Source: Polymorphobacter multimanifer
GTDB taxonomy: Bacteria > Pseudomonadota > Alphaproteobacteria > Sphingomonadales > Sphingomonadaceae
Assembly (NCBI RefSeq): GCF_014205635.1
Contig: NZ_JACIIV010000022.1
Location: forward strand, 1-64,000
Reading direction: 5' to 3'
Length of the DNA stretch: 64,000 bases
Position numbers and translations under genes: made by a program. Below are positions 25,596 through 35,145 of the stretch, in pieces (position 1 is the stretch's first letter; the number at the start of each line of letters is the position of its first letter). Below the pieces are notes generated by a model. The model saw nothing but the letters and a program-made list of their open reading frames with translations, was not told where the DNA came from and searched no databases.

Positions 25596-25964
25596 GCTGT
25601 GGCGCTTGCCGCATTGGCGCAGCGGAATCCAGCCCTGCTTTGGCCGGGTCTCCGCTGCGCGGAAACAGTGTCAGGCAAACTGGACGAAGTTGACAAGATT
25701 GACTCGAAACGCGGTTTTTTTGGCAAACACGGGGGAGGAGGGCAGTTTGCGGGGGTTGGTTTCGTGTGGATTGAGGCGACGGGCATCGGAACATGATGAC
25801 CGATTTCGTCTGTGTAGGACAGGGGCGGTTGGGCTGTTGGTCCTTGGGCCCCGGGCCCCCGGCCTTCGCCGGGGCAGGCAAGCCCTGGGCGGCGGAGGTG
25901 GCTGGATTTGGGCGCGCGGCGGGACGTGCGCGGGACGTTGCCGGTTGTTTCGGGGTGAATCGGG
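25596..25964. other. intergenic region upstream of leuC with a GC-rich hairpin
   Basis: No convincing gene is present in these 369 bases. They contain a short hairpin at 25857-25874 (CCCCGGC / GCCGGGG, CTTC loop) inside a GC-rich block that resembles dispersed alphaproteobacterial intergenic repeats. A T-run of seven lies at 25715-25721. A leucine-rich leader peptide for leuC attenuation was looked for on the minus strand and not found. It probably holds the leuC promoter at one end and the 3' end of the redoxin transcript at the other. Confidence 0.5.
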
Positions 25965-26492
25965 TCAGTTTGCGGCGGCGAGCACGGCTTCGACGCTGGG
26001 GCGGACGCGGCTGTCCTCTTCCATCAGCCGCGCCTTGATGATGCCGTCGCGGCCGATGACGAAGATCGCGGGGCGGGCGACGCCGACGGCGCGGCTGCCG
26101 GCGGTGAATTGCGGATCACGCAACTGCCAAGCGTCGATGACGCGCGAACGGATGTCGGAGAGCAGCGGCCATTTGATGTTGCGCTCCTCGGCCAGCTTGT
26201 TGAGGAACGCCGGGGGATCGTAGCTCAGTGCCACAAGATTATATCCCCTGGCGGCCAGTGGTGCTGCGGCTTGTGCGTTGAGCTCGCCGAGCTGGGCCTT
26301 GGAATAGGGGCTCCAGCTGGCCGACTGGAAGAATACCAGCACGGTGCCGGCGCTGCCCTGCAGGCTTTGCAGCGTTTGCGGCCGGCCACGCGAATCATGG
26401 ACATCAAGCGGCGGGGCTTTTTCGCCGACCGCCGGGATGGCGGCGGCGGGGGCCGTGATGAGCGCGGCGGCGATGGCGAGTGTGCGGAGCAT
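25965..26492 (-). CDS. secreted redoxin-fold protein lacking both active-site cysteines
   Basis: The 175-residue protein has a signal peptide (LAIAAALITAPAAA) and a peroxiredoxin/TlpA-like thioredoxin fold (GEKAPPLDVHDSRGRPQTL, VLVFFQSASWSPYSKAQ, LVALSYDPP, RPAIFVIGRDGIIKARL). The position where redoxins carry WCPYC reads W60-S61-P62-Y63-S64, with codons AGC and TCC. No cysteine is present anywhere in the protein. It cannot perform thiol-disulfide or peroxide chemistry and may be a chaperone-like or binding domain. It reads as an intact frame with normal composition, so decay or a sequencing error is less likely than adaptive loss. It lies 29 bases downstream of ruvB on the same strand. Confidence 0.85.
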   Translation of the reverse strand: MLRTLAIAAALITAPAAAIPAVGEKAPPLDVHDSRGRPQTLQSLQGSAGTVLVFFQSASWSPYSKAQLGELNAQAAAPLAARGYNLVALSYDPPAFLNKLAEERNIKWPLLSDIRSRVIDAWQLRDPQFTAGSRAVGVARPAIFVIGRDGIIKARLMEEDSRVRPSVEAVLAAAN

Positions 26493-26521
26493 TCAGTTTT
26501 CCTGGGCCAGGCGCGTGCCGG

Positions 26522-27553
26522 CTATGTCTCATCAATATCGAGCAAAGGCAGTTGCTGCGCCACCCCTGGCGGGGGTTTGATGCCGAGGTGCGACCATGCG
26601 GGGCCATTGAGGACGCGGCCGCGCGCGGTGCGGGCGACGAGCCCCTGCTGGATAAGGAAAGGCTCGACGACCTCTTCGAGCGTGTCGCGGGCTTCGCTGA
26701 GACCTGCTGCGAGCGTCTCGATGCCGACCGGCCCGCCGCGATAGAGATCGGCGATCATGATGAGATAGCGCCGGTCCATCGAATCGAGGCCGAGTGCATC
26801 GACTTCGAGGCGGTTGAGCGCGCGGTCGGCAGCGCGGGCATCGACGGTGACGGTGCCATCGGCGTGGACGAAATCGCGGACCCGGCGGAGCAGCCGGCCG
26901 GCGATGCGCGGGGTGCCGCGGGCGCGGCCGGCGATTTCGCGTGCCCCTTCGGGGGTGAGATTGAGGGCGAGGAGCGTGGCGGCGCGGGCGATGACGCGCT
27001 CGAGTTCGGCGACGGTGTAGAAGTTGAGGCGCAGCGGAATGCCGAAGCGATCGCGCAAGGGGGTGGTGAGCAGCCCGGCGCGCGTGGTGGCGCCGACGAG
27101 GGTGAAGGCCGGCAGGTCGATGCGCACCGAGCGCGCCGAGGGGCCTTCGCCGATCATGATGTCGAGCACCCGGTCTTCCATCGCCGGATAGAGGATCTCC
27201 TCGACGGCGGGTGCAAGGCGGTGGATCTCGTCGATGAACAGCACGTCGTGATTGTCGAGATTGGTGAGGATGGCGGCGAGATCGCCGGCCTTGGCGATGA
27301 CCGGGCCCGAGGTGGCGCGAAAACCCACGCCGAGCTCGCGCGCGACGATCTGGGCGAGGGTGGTCTTGCCGAGGCCGGGGGGGCCGTGAAGGAGGACATG
27401 GTCCATCGGCTCGCCGCGGGCGCGGGCGGCGGCGACGAAGACACCGAGATTGGCGCGCAGCTGCTCCTGGCCGACGAATTCGGCGAGGGTTTTGGGGCGA
27501 AGTGCTGCGTCGATATCGTCGGGCTTGCGGATGGGATCGAGCGGGCTGTTCAT
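26522..27553 (-). CDS. ruvB: Holliday junction branch migration DNA helicase RuvB
   Basis: RuvB is the hexameric AAA+ motor that drives branch migration with RuvA. The 343-residue protein starts with the family's [19 protein letters not shown] and has Walker [14 protein letters not shown], Walker [11 protein letters not shown], sensor and arginine-finger regions ([20 protein letters not shown]) and the C-terminal winged helix ([31 protein letters not shown]). The ATG overlaps the ruvA stop by four bases, so ruvA and ruvB are translationally coupled. It is the last gene of the yebC-NTF2-ruvC-ruvA-ruvB operon. Confidence 0.98.
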   Translation of the reverse strand: MNSPLDPIRKPDDIDAALRPKTLAEFVGQEQLRANLGVFVAAARARGEPMDHVLLHGPPGLGKTTLAQIVARELGVGFRATSGPVIAKAGDLAAILTNLDNHDVLFIDEIHRLAPAVEEILYPAMEDRVLDIMIGEGPSARSVRIDLPAFTLVGATTRAGLLTTPLRDRFGIPLRLNFYTVAELERVIARAATLLALNLTPEGAREIAGRARGTPRIAGRLLRRVRDFVHADGTVTVDARAADRALNRLEVDALGLDSMDRRYLIMIADLYRGGPVGIETLAAGLSEARDTLEEVVEPFLIQQGLVARTARGRVLNGPAWSHLGIKPPPGVAQQLPLLDIDET

Positions 27554-28143
27554 TTGGCGGTCTTGCGCAGGGCGAGGCGGAGGAGGGCGCTGACGTCGGC
27601 GGCGTCACCGAGTTCGGCCTGGGCTTCGGCGACGGCGCGGCTGGCTTCCATCGGGCGGAAGCCGAGGCCGGCGAGGGCGGTGAGGGCATCGGCGACGGCG
27701 CTGTTGCCGGCGACGATGATGGGGGCCGCACCGCCGAGTGCGACGGCGCCGAACTTGCCCTTCAGTTCGTTGGCGATGCGGCTGGCGAGTTTGGGGCCGA
27801 CGCCATTGGCGCGGGCAATGCTGGCGGTATCGGCACTGGCGATGGCGTGGGCGAGTTCGCTCGGGCCGAGCACGCCGAGGATGGCGAGGGCGACGCGGCC
27901 GCCGACGCCCTGCACGCCGGTGAGCAGGCGGAAACTGTCGCGTTCGGCGAGGCTGAGGAAGCCGAAGAGCTGGATGGCATCTTCGCGGACCTGGGTTTCG
28001 ATGTGGAGGGTGACGGAGGTGCCGGGGGTGAGGCCGCCCAGCGTTTTGGCACTGGCGCTGACGAGGTAGCCCACACCGTTCACATCGATGACCGCGGCTT
28101 CGGCGGCGACCGAATCGAGCAGGCCCTTGAGCTTTGCGATCAT
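27550..28143 (-). CDS. ruvA: Holliday junction branch migration protein RuvA
   Basis: RuvA binds four-way junctions and loads RuvB. The 197-residue product shows domain [22 protein letters not shown] with GVGYLV and [12 protein letters not shown], the two helix-hairpin-helix motifs of domain II ([17 protein letters not shown] and [19 protein letters not shown]), and domain III at the end ([20 protein letters not shown]), which contacts RuvB. The ATG at 28143 matches the family start; the open frame continues upstream over ruvC without similarity. It starts ten bases after the ruvC stop. Confidence 0.97.
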   Translation of the reverse strand: MIAKLKGLLDSVAAEAAVIDVNGVGYLVSASAKTLGGLTPGTSVTLHIETQVREDAIQLFGFLSLAERDSFRLLTGVQGVGGRVALAILGVLGPSELAHAIASADTASIARANGVGPKLASRIANELKGKFGAVALGGAAPIIVAGNSAVADALTALAGLGFRPMEASRAVAEAQAELGDAADVSALLRLALRKTAK

Positions 28144-28153
28144 GGCTTCTGGC

Positions 28154-28633
28154 TCATTGGGGCCGGCCGCGCAGATGGGCGTGGGCGATGGCGACGGCCA
28201 GCGCATCGGCGGCGTCGGCACCCGTGACCTTGATGCCGGGGAGGAGGCGCTCGACCATCGCCTGGACCTGCGCCTTTTCGGCCGCACCCGTGCCGGTGAG
28301 CGCCTTTTTGACGAGCCGGGTGGAATATTCATGGACCGGCAGGCCGGCGCGGCCGGCGGCGAGCAGCACGACCCCGCGTGCCTGGCCGAGCTTGAGGGTG
28401 GATTGCGGATTGGCGTTGACGAAGACTTCTTCCACGGCTGCCTCTGTTGCCCCATGCGCGGCGATGACGGCCACCAGGCCATCGTAGAGGGCGACGAGGC
28501 GTTCTGCCAGCGGGGCTGCAGCGGCGGTTTTCACCGTGCCATGGGCGATGTGGCGGAGGCGGTTGCCGCTGGCCTCGATGATGCCCCAGCCGGTGGCGGC
28601 GAGGCCGGGGTCGAGGCCGATGATCAGCCTCAT
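28154..28633 (-). CDS. ruvC: Holliday junction resolvase RuvC
   Basis: RuvC is the dimeric endonuclease that cuts Holliday junctions. In this 159-residue protein the four catalytic acidic residues are recognisable: D8 in [15 protein letters not shown]68 in [12 protein letters not shown], and the aspartates of [17 protein letters not shown]. The loops TVKT and [13 protein letters not shown] are also typical. It overlaps the end of the upstream NTF2-like gene by four bases and precedes ruvA, giving the classical ruvC-ruvA-ruvB order. Confidence 0.97.
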   Translation of the reverse strand: MRLIIGLDPGLAATGWGIIEASGNRLRHIAHGTVKTAAAAPLAERLVALYDGLVAVIAAHGATEAAVEEVFVNANPQSTLKLGQARGVVLLAAGRAGLPVHEYSTRLVKKALTGTGAAEKAQVQAMVERLLPGIKVTGADAADALAVAIAHAHLRGRPQ

Positions 28634-29100
28634 GGGTTGGGAGAGACGGGGACCTCGCGGCGTGCCAGCGTGACGAAGCTTTCGCTGCGCAGCTTCCAGC
28701 CCGTCGGCGTGGGCACCCAGACGGCGAGATATTCGCCGACCAGCTGGTCTTCATCGCCATCGGGGGTGAGACTGCGGCCGAGCCAGGTGCCGCGCTCCAT
28801 GGCGCGTTCGCGGCGCTCGGCGATGGTGATGACCTCGGGGGTGCGCTCGAAGGTGATGAAGGCGGGGTTCTTGAAGGCGCGCACGAAATAGGCGGTCATC
28901 GCGGGGCCGCTGTCGATCAGTTCGCCGCCGCTGCCGGCCAGCCCCTTGTAGCCGGGGCCGAACAACGCGCTGATGGTGGCGGCGTCCCGGTTCAGGATGG
29001 CGGCGTTGTAGCTGGCGCGGGCGGTGCGGATTTCGGCGACGTCATCGGCCGTGGCGGGGGTTGCTGCCAGCAGCGTGAGTGCAGTGAGCAGCGACCTCAC
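28630..29100 (-). CDS. secreted SnoaL/NTF2-like (DUF4440) protein
   Basis: The 156-residue protein has a signal peptide ([15 protein letters not shown]) and an NTF2-like fold of the DUF4440/SnoaL type: [47 protein letters not shown] and [20 protein letters not shown]. Such proteins bind small molecules or act as ketosteroid-isomerase-like enzymes; here it would act in the periplasm and its ligand is unknown. It is inserted between yebC and ruvC with four-base overlaps on both sides, which is unusual because the neighbours are cytoplasmic DNA or translation proteins. Co-expression with them is certain from the spacing; functional linkage is not. Confidence 0.85.
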   Translation of the reverse strand: MRSLLTALTLLAATPATADDVAEIRTARASYNAAILNRDAATISALFGPGYKGLAGSGGELIDSGPAMTAYFVRAFKNPAFITFERTPEVITIAERRERAMERGTWLGRSLTPDGDEDQLVGEYLAVWVPTPTGWKLRSESFVTLARREVPVSPNP

Positions 29101-29837
29101 AGTGCCTCGAGAACATCGTCGGGGACGTCGTAATTGCCCCAGACGGTCTGCACGTCATCGTCTTCCTCGAGCGCGTCGATGAGCTTGAGGAGCTGGCCGG
29201 CGTCGTCGGCACCCACGGTGACCATGGTGCCGGGCTTCCAGGCGAGCTTGATGCCTTCGGCGTCCCCGAGCACGGCTTCGAGCGCCTTGGCGACTTCGTG
29301 CATGCCATCGATCGCGGTCCAGATTTCGTGGCCGTCCTCGCTCGACTGCACATCCTCGGCACCGGCTTCGAGGGCGGCTTCGAAGACCTTTTCGGCGCCG
29401 CCGGTTGTGGCGGGGTAGGAGATGAGGCCAAGCCGCTCGAAGCCATGGCTCACCGAGCCCGAGGCGCCGAGGTTGCCGCCGCCCCGCGACACGATGGTGC
29501 GGACGTTGGTGGCGGTGCGGTTGCGATTGTCGGTGAGGGTTTCGATGATGAGGCTGACGCCGCCGGGGCCGAAGCCTTCGTAGCGGATTTCCTCATAGGA
29601 TTCGCCCTCGGTGCCTTCGGCCTTCTTGATGGCGCGCTCGATATTGTCCTTGGGCATGCCGCCGGCGCGCGCGGCGAGCACGGCGGCGCGCAGCCGGGCG
29701 TTCATCGCCGGATCGGGAAGCCCCATCTTGGCGGCGACGGTGATCTCGCGGCTGAGCTTGGAGAAGAGAGCGGAGCGCTTCTTGTCCTGCGCACCCTTGC
29801 GATGCATGATGTTCTTGAATTTGGAATGGCCTGCCAT
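29097..29837 (-). CDS. yebC: YebC/PmpR family regulator / translation factor
   Basis: The 246-residue protein starts [19 protein letters not shown], the family signature with Phe for the usual Trp. It continues with [20 protein letters not shown], the [18 protein letters not shown] block and [20 protein letters not shown]. YebC proteins act as DNA-binding regulators and, in recent work on relatives, help ribosomes through proline-rich stretches. Its conserved place upstream of ruvC is shared across proteobacteria. The frame extends 35 codons upstream, but the MAGHSK start is decisive. It leads the operon ending in ruvB. Confidence 0.97.
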   Translation of the reverse strand: MAGHSKFKNIMHRKGAQDKKRSALFSKLSREITVAAKMGLPDPAMNARLRAAVLAARAGGMPKDNIERAIKKAEGTEGESYEEIRYEGFGPGGVSLIIETLTDNRNRTATNVRTIVSRGGGNLGASGSVSHGFERLGLISYPATTGGAEKVFEAALEAGAEDVQSSEDGHEIWTAIDGMHEVAKALEAVLGDAEGIKLAWKPGTMVTVGADDAGQLLKLIDALEEDDDVQTVWGNYDVPDDVLEAL

Positions 29838-29905
29838 GGTATCCGTGCTGGTTGTTGCGTTTCCCAGCCGCCTCCTACGCCAAGCCTGCCGGTTGGGGAA
29901 GCATT

Positions 29906-30334
29906 GTGGAACCCGAGATCGATCCTGCTCCTGATGCAGCACCCGGGCACGACCAGTATGTGACGCTCGAATATGACTTTCTGAAGCATCTCACGTCGCT
30001 GAGCTTGATCGCCATTGGAGGGGCGTTGACCTTCGCCGGCTCGATCTTTGCAGAGGCTCCCGACAAGACCCGGCTCTGGCTTGCGATTGCCGTTTTCATT
30101 GCCTCGGGCACACTTGGCTTCACAGGCCAGCACACTTTGCTCAAGCAGCAGCGATTGCGGCGACCGTTGGGGCGCAGCGTATCCTTCTGTCGGGAAGTCG
30201 GCATGGGGCTGTTCGGGCTCGGTGCCGGCACTTTGGTGGCCTTTGCCTATGGCGCTTTGGGCGCGCCGACGCTGCTTCCCGATTTTGGCGCGGCTACTCC
30301 AGCCGCACTGCCGTCCCCGACAGGGCGACCATGA
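29906..30334 (+). CDS. small membrane protein of unknown function
   Basis: The product of about 142 residues, starting at a GTG preceded by TTGGGGAAG, has an acidic proline-rich N-terminus. Three to four hydrophobic segments follow: [38 protein letters not shown] and [21 protein letters not shown] recognise no family. It is likely an inner-membrane protein. It is divergent from yebC (68 bases apart), and its 3' end overlaps the convergent YbjQ gene by 41 bases. An ATG 18 codons upstream is possible but would remove most of the intergenic space. Confidence 0.6.
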   Translation: MEPEIDPAPDAAPGHDQYVTLEYDFLKHLTSLSLIAIGGALTFAGSIFAEAPDKTRLWLAIAVFIASGTLGFTGQHTLLKQQRLRRPLGRSVSFCREVGMGLFGLGAGTLVAFAYGALGAPTLLPDFGAATPAALPSPTGRP

Positions 30335-30614
30335 TCATCGATTCATTGGCACCGAGCGTGGTGTAATCGAGATCGACGCCGACGATGGCATTGGCGCCGC
30401 GGGATTCGGCTTCGGCGACCATTTCGGCAGTGGCCTGATCGCGGCCCGTGCGGAGGGCCTGCTCATAGCTGCCGGCGCGGCCGCCGACGATGTCGCGGAT
30501 GCCGGCAAAGAAATCGCGGAAGATGTTGGCGCCCATGATCGCCTCCCCGGCGACGACGCCGAGATGCTCGACGATGCGGCGGCCTTCGATGGTGTGGGTG
30601 GTGCTGATGATCAT
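30294..30614 (-). CDS. YbjQ family (heavy-metal-binding domain) protein
   Basis: The 106-residue protein belongs to the YbjQ/UPF0145 family. It opens [21 protein letters not shown] and has [29 protein letters not shown]-like [16 protein letters not shown], and the conserved [16 protein letters not shown]. Members form pentameric rings of unknown function. It lies one base downstream of the FAD-binding molybdenum-hydroxylase subunit on the same strand, so it is probably the last gene of that operon. It overlaps the convergent membrane protein gene by 41 bases. Confidence 0.93.
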   Translation of the reverse strand: MIISTTHTIEGRRIVEHLGVVAGEAIMGANIFRDFFAGIRDIVGGRAGSYEQALRTGRDQATAEMVAEAESRGANAIVGVDLDYTTLGANESMIMVALSGTAVRLE

Positions 30615-30615
30615 C

Positions 30616-31402
30616 TCATGCCTCTCCTACAGCATTGGCAAGCATGACGCCGCAGAGATGGGCGCGATACTCGGGACCGGCATGGATGTCGGTGTTGAGA
30701 TCGGCGGAATCAAGGACCAGGCCTTTGATAGCGGCGGGTGAGAAGTCGTTTTTCAGCGCGGCTTCGGCTTGTGGCCAGCGGAACACGCCCGGGCCGGCGC
30801 CGATGATGCCGACGCGGACCTCGCCATCGGCGAAGCGGGCGACGAACACGCCGACGATGGCATAGCGCGAGGCGGGGTGGCGGAACTTGGCGTATGCCGC
30901 GCGCTCGGGGATGCGGAAGCCGATGCGGGTGATGATCTCGCCGTCTTCAAGGGCAGTGGCGAACATGCCCTGGAAGTAATCGTCGGCGCTGTGGGAGGCG
31001 CGGTCGGTTTCGATGACTGCGTCCATGGCGACGGCCATGGCGGGATAATCGGCGGCGGGATCGTTGTTGGCCAGCACGCCGCCGATGGTGCCGCGGTTGC
31101 GGACCATGGGATCCCCGATGAGGAGGGCGGCGCGGGCGAGGCCGGGGATGGTGGACTGGACAGTTGCATCATCGGCGACGGCGGCGTGGGTGGTGAGGGC
31201 GCCGATCCAGAGGCGATCGGCCTCGTGGTGCACGCCGGTGATGCCGGGCAGGGCGCTCAAGTCGATGAGGGTGTCGGGCATGCGCAGCCGGCTCTTCATG
31301 GCGGGCAGCAGGGTGTGGCCGCCGGCGAGATAGGCGGCTTCGCCGCCGCTCGCGAAAGCCGCGGCGGCTTCGGCGAGCGTTGTCGGGCGGGAGAGGGCGA
31401 AA

Positions 31403-31410
<8 letters not shown>
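30616..31410 (-). CDS. molybdenum hydroxylase FAD-binding (medium) subunit
   Basis: The 264-residue protein is the CoxM/XdhB-type FAD subunit of the xanthine dehydrogenase/CO dehydrogenase family. The FAD-binding motifs [17 protein letters not shown] and [20 protein letters not shown] are present, as is the C-terminal FAD-binding 5/CO-dehydrogenase flavoprotein domain ([14 protein letters not shown]). It passes electrons from the 2Fe-2S subunit to the acceptor. It overlaps the CoxS-like gene by eight bases. The large molybdopterin subunit, normally in the same operon, is missing, so the partner must be encoded elsewhere or the complex is incomplete. Confidence 0.94.
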
Positions 31411-31882
<472 letters not shown>

Positions 31883-31892
31883 GGCGTCTCTC

Positions 31893-32543
31893 CTATCCGC
31901 GTGCGGCGAACATCGCTTTCATGCCTGCCGTCTGTTCTGCCACGGCGCGGGCGCCGATGTCGCTGGCCTTGGCGCGTGTCCACCATGCCGCCAAGCCGGG
32001 GGTGGCGTCGAGCAGCTTTGCGGTGCCGAGCCCGGCATCGAGCGCATCGAGGAAGTAGAACAGCGGGATGAGGGCGGCATCGGCCTGACTGAAGCTGTCT
32101 CCGATCGCGAATTCATCGTCATTGCCACGGAAATGCTCGATATAGCCGAGCGCTCCCGCAACGCCGGCCATGGCGGCGGGGACGCCTTCGGGCTTGTCCC
32201 GCGCGGTGAACAGGCCGCCGAGATGGGGGACCATATAGACATCGGCGAGGCGCACGAGCAGCCGGGTGCGGGCCTGCGCCTGGGGGTCGGCGGGGAGGAG
32301 GGCGGGGCCGGGGAGGACAGCATCGAGATAGTCGGTGATCGGCTGGCTTTCGGGCAGCGCGAAATGGCCATGGACGAGGAGCGGCATCTTGCCCGTGGGG
32401 GTGAGCGCCAGATACTCCTCGCATTTGATGCCGCCGGGAAACTGGTCGACCGCGATATCATGGCCCTTGGCGCGCGCCGCCAGTACCGGGCGCATGACGA
32501 AGGGCGACAGCAGGCCGCCGTAGAGCTTGAGATCGTCGACCAA
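31893..32543 (-). CDS. glutathione S-transferase family protein
   Basis: The 216-residue protein has a GST thioredoxin-fold N-terminus (LKLYGGLLSPFVMRPVLAA, with the Ser of LLSP as probable glutathione-activating residue, then TPTGKMPLLVHGHFALPES, the cis-Pro and SQ motif) and an all-helical C-terminal domain (IGDSFSQADAALIPLFYFL). It conjugates glutathione to electrophiles or acts in degradation pathways; the substrate is unknown. It precedes the molybdenum hydroxylase subunits by ten bases and follows GapR by 12 bases on the same strand, so it may lie in one transcript with either. Confidence 0.9.
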   Translation of the reverse strand: MVDDLKLYGGLLSPFVMRPVLAARAKGHDIAVDQFPGGIKCEEYLALTPTGKMPLLVHGHFALPESQPITDYLDAVLPGPALLPADPQAQARTRLLVRLADVYMVPHLGGLFTARDKPEGVPAAMAGVAGALGYIEHFRGNDDEFAIGDSFSQADAALIPLFYFLDALDAGLGTAKLLDATPGLAAWWTRAKASDIGARAVAEQTAGMKAMFAARG

Positions 32544-32555
32544 TTTCCGTCCGCC

Positions 32556-32813
32556 TCAGTCCGCAAGGCCGAGTGCGGCCTTGTATGTTTCCAGCAAGGC
32601 TTCCGCCTCGGCGCGAGCGTTGGCATCCATCGCGCGCAGCCGGACGATGGACTTCATCGTCTTGGTGTCGAAGCCGGTGCCCTTGGCTTCAGCATAGACA
32701 TCCTTGATCTGATCGGCGACTGCCTTCTTCTCTTCCTCGAGGGTTTCCACCCGCTCGATGAATTGCCGCAACTGCGCTGCCGACACGTTTTTGTTCACGC
32801 CCATTCCTTCCAC
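32556..32813 (-). CDS. gapR: DUF2312/UPF0335 family nucleoid protein (GapR)
   Basis: The protein of about 85 residues matches GapR of Caulobacter: a coiled-coil N-terminal half ([19 protein letters not shown]) then [20 protein letters not shown] and [20 protein letters not shown]. GapR dimers or tetramers clamp overtwisted DNA ahead of replication and transcription and stimulate type II topoisomerases. Three candidate starts (MEGM, MGVN and the VNKN GTG) lie within six codons. GGAAGG is best spaced for the GTG, so the true N-terminus may be about five residues shorter. It is upstream of the GST gene by 12 bases. Confidence 0.93.
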   Translation of the reverse strand: MEGMGVNKNVSAAQLRQFIERVETLEEEKKAVADQIKDVYAEAKGTGFDTKTMKSIVRLRAMDANARAEAEALLETYKAALGLAD

Positions 32814-32870
32814 GGATTCGGATAAGCGCCTGTGCTAGCCTGCCGCCGCATAAAGGCAAGGGTGCCGGGG

Positions 32871-33188
32871 TCAGTGCGCGTTCTTCGCCACGCTCTCCGC
32901 CATGCGGGACAGCTGATCGGGGGTGGCTTCGCCCTGGTGATGGGCCTTCCACTCGGCCTGGCTCATGCCGTAGACGGCTTCGCGGGCGGCGGCCTTTTCC
33001 AGCTCATGGCCCTGCTCGGTGGCGGCTTCGTGGAGCCAATCGCCGAGGCAATTGCGGCAGAAGCCGCCGATGCCCATCAGATCGACATTCTGGACATCGG
33101 TGCGGTGGCGGAGATGCGCCACCAGCCGGCGGAAAGCGGCGGCCTGCAGCCGGTCGCGGGTTGGTTCGTCGTCGAAAATTGCCGTCAT
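32871..33188 (-). CDS. DUF1244 domain-containing protein
   Basis: The 105-residue protein matches the DUF1244 family common in proteobacteria: AAFRRLVAHLRHRTDVQNVDLM, the invariant GIGGFCRNCLGDWLHEAA with a CxxC pair, and the VYGMSQAEWKAHHQ block. The CxxC could bind a metal or be redox-active; function is unknown. I chose the ATG giving MTAIFDDEP because GGGAG lies eight bases upstream; an ATG five codons earlier is also possible. It is divergent from pyruvate kinase (49 bases). Confidence 0.92.
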   Translation of the reverse strand: MTAIFDDEPTRDRLQAAAFRRLVAHLRHRTDVQNVDLMGIGGFCRNCLGDWLHEAATEQGHELEKAAAREAVYGMSQAEWKAHHQGEATPDQLSRMAESVAKNAH

Positions 33189-33237
33189 GATCGTGTCTCC
33201 CATGGTCAGCCGCGGCGCATCGCCTTAGGCTGGATGC

Positions 33238-34689
33238 ATGACAGCACATCTCCAGCCAAGAGCCCGCCGGGTCAAGATTCTCGCCACCCTCGGGCCGGCG
33301 TCGAACAGCCTCGAGGTCATCATGGCGCTGATCGCGGCGGGTGCCGATGCGTTTCGGGTCAACATGAGCCATGGCGCGCACGCCGACCATGCGGCGCGGA
33401 TCGCCACGGTACGCGAGGCGGAAAAGGCATCGGGCCGGCCGGTGGCGATCCTTGCCGATCTGCAGGGGCCCAAGCTCAGGGTGGGACGCTTTGCCGGCGG
33501 CAGCGCACAGCTCGAGGCGGGGCAGGCGTTCCGGCTCGATGCGGATGCAACGCCCGGCGACGCGACGCGGGTGCAGCTTCCGCACAAGGAGCTGTTTGCG
33601 GCGCTGAAGCCCGGTGCGCGGCTGCTGGTGGACGATGGCCGGCTGGTGCTGCGGGTGATGGCGGTGGCGCCCGAGACGATCGACACGCGGGTAGAAGTGG
33701 CGGGGCGCATCTCCGACATGAAAGGGGTGAATGTGCCCGATGTGGTGGTGCCGCTGCCCGCCCTGACGGCCAAGGACCGGGCCGACCTGGGCTTTGCGCT
33801 CGACCAGAATGTCGACTGGATCGGCCTCAGCTTCGTGCAGCGGCCCGAGGATGTGGCGGAGGCGCGGGCGCTGATCGGCGGGCGGGCGGCGCTTCTCGCC
33901 AAGATCGAGAAGCCGGCTGCACTCGAGCGGCTGGCGGAGATTCTCGAGCTGGCCGATGCGGTGATGGTGGCGCGCGGGGACCTGGGCGTGGAGCTGCCGC
34001 CCGAGCGGGTGCCGCCGGCGCAGAAGGCGATCGTGGCGGCGGCGCGCCAGTGCGGGAAGCCGGTGGTGGTGGCGACGCAGATGCTCGAATCGATGATCGA
34101 TGCGCCCACGCCGACGCGTGCCGAAGTCTCGGATGTGGCGACCGCCATTTATGACGGAGCGGATGCGGTGATGCTGTCGGCCGAATCGGCGGTGGGGAAA
34201 TATCCACTGGCGGCGGTGGCGATGATGGACGCGATCGCGCGGTCGGTGGAGGGCGATGCGAGCTACCAGGCGCGGGTGAACTTCACCGAGATCAGCGCCG
34301 GCAGCAGCACGGCCTCGGCGATCAGCCATGCCGCAGCGACCATCGCGGTCGATATCGGGGCGGCGGCGATCGTGTGCTTCACCATCACCGGCAGCACCGC
34401 ACTTCGGGCGGCGCGCGAGCGGGCGCCGGTGCCGATCCTGTGCCTGACGCCGCGGGCCAGCACGGCGCGGCGGATGGCGCTCGCCTGGGGTGTGCACAGC
34501 GTGACGACGCGCGATGTGGCGAGCTTCGAGGAGATGGTGGCGAAATCCCGCCGGATGGCGTTGCGCACGCATCTGGCGCGCGCCGGCCAGCCGCTGGTGC
34601 TGATTGCGGGCGTGCCGTTCAGCACGCCGGGCAGCACCAATGTGGTGCATGTGGTGCGGCTGACGGGGGATGAGCTGAAGGACCGCTGA
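33238..34689 (+). CDS. pyk: pyruvate kinase
   Basis: Pyruvate kinase makes pyruvate and ATP from phosphoenolpyruvate and ADP. The 483-residue protein shows RRVKILATLGPASNS, DAFRVNMSHG, LADLQGPKLRVGRF, the active-site KIEKPAALERL, VMVARGDLGVELPPERVP, the catalytic TQMLESMIDAPTPTRAEVSDVA and GADAVMLSAESAVGKYP. The C-terminal domain is normal length. It is transcribed divergently from DUF1244 and stands alone. The T of DAPTPTRAE and the ARGDLG loop are intact, so the enzyme should be active. Confidence 0.98.
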   Translation: MTAHLQPRARRVKILATLGPASNSLEVIMALIAAGADAFRVNMSHGAHADHAARIATVREAEKASGRPVAILADLQGPKLRVGRFAGGSAQLEAGQAFRLDADATPGDATRVQLPHKELFAALKPGARLLVDDGRLVLRVMAVAPETIDTRVEVAGRISDMKGVNVPDVVVPLPALTAKDRADLGFALDQNVDWIGLSFVQRPEDVAEARALIGGRAALLAKIEKPAALERLAEILELADAVMVARGDLGVELPPERVPPAQKAIVAAARQCGKPVVVATQMLESMIDAPTPTRAEVSDVATAIYDGADAVMLSAESAVGKYPLAAVAMMDAIARSVEGDASYQARVNFTEISAGSSTASAISHAAATIAVDIGAAAIVCFTITGSTALRAARERAPVPILCLTPRASTARRMALAWGVHSVTTRDVASFEEMVAKSRRMALRTHLARAGQPLVLIAGVPFSTPGSTNVVHVVRLTGDELKDR

Positions 34690-34764
34690 GGGGGTTCTCG
34701 AACCGGGAACCGGACGGGGTCAAAGCTGGTTGGCCGGGCAATACAGGTCGATCGGGATTGGTTT

Positions 34765-35109
34765 ATGCAGCCTGACAAGGTGTTCATTTCGGCTCATGCG
34801 CGAGATTTCCACCGATTGTCGCAATGGTGGACCCAGCTGCTGGGCCGCCGTTGGGATCGTGAACCGATGCCGAACTGCCATGAGTGGGACTTGACCCGGA
34901 ATGTCTTGTTCCAGGTGCTGGACGGCGGGGACAGGGCGCCGGCCGTAGTGACGATGCACGTGCTCGACATCGACGCCGAGATCGCTCGTCTGGCGGCTCT
35001 GGGGTTCCAGATCCCCGACCCGGTCGCGGTCGAGGGCTTTGCCACCCTCCGTTACTGTCGCTTCGAAGATATCGAAGGCAATGAGGTCGGCTTGCTCGAC
35101 GGCGAGTGA
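34765..35109 (+). CDS. VOC superfamily (glyoxalase-like) protein
   Basis: The 114-residue protein has the glyoxalase/bleomycin-resistance fold: VFISAHARDFHRLSQWWTQLLG, LFQVLDGGDR, VVTMHVLDIDAEIARLAALGF and the closing FEDIEGNEVGLLDGE with the typical DxEGNExxL. It matches the glyoxalase-like domain family used by small metalloenzymes and binding proteins. Metal ligands are not obvious beyond the histidines near the N-terminus and the last Glu. It stands alone, 75 bases after pyk, and is convergent with the HAD gene. Confidence 0.82.
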   Translation: MQPDKVFISAHARDFHRLSQWWTQLLGRRWDREPMPNCHEWDLTRNVLFQVLDGGDRAPAVVTMHVLDIDAEIARLAALGFQIPDPVAVEGFATLRYCRFEDIEGNEVGLLDGE

Positions 35110-35145
35110 GCCACCGTCGATCCCGCTGCAGTGGACGCTCGGACG

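Noticed and set aside
25528-25881. A 117-codon frame upstream of leuC on the minus strand.
   Set aside because: It overlaps the leuC start, is proline/serine-rich with no domain, and crosses a hairpin repeat; it is probably chance.
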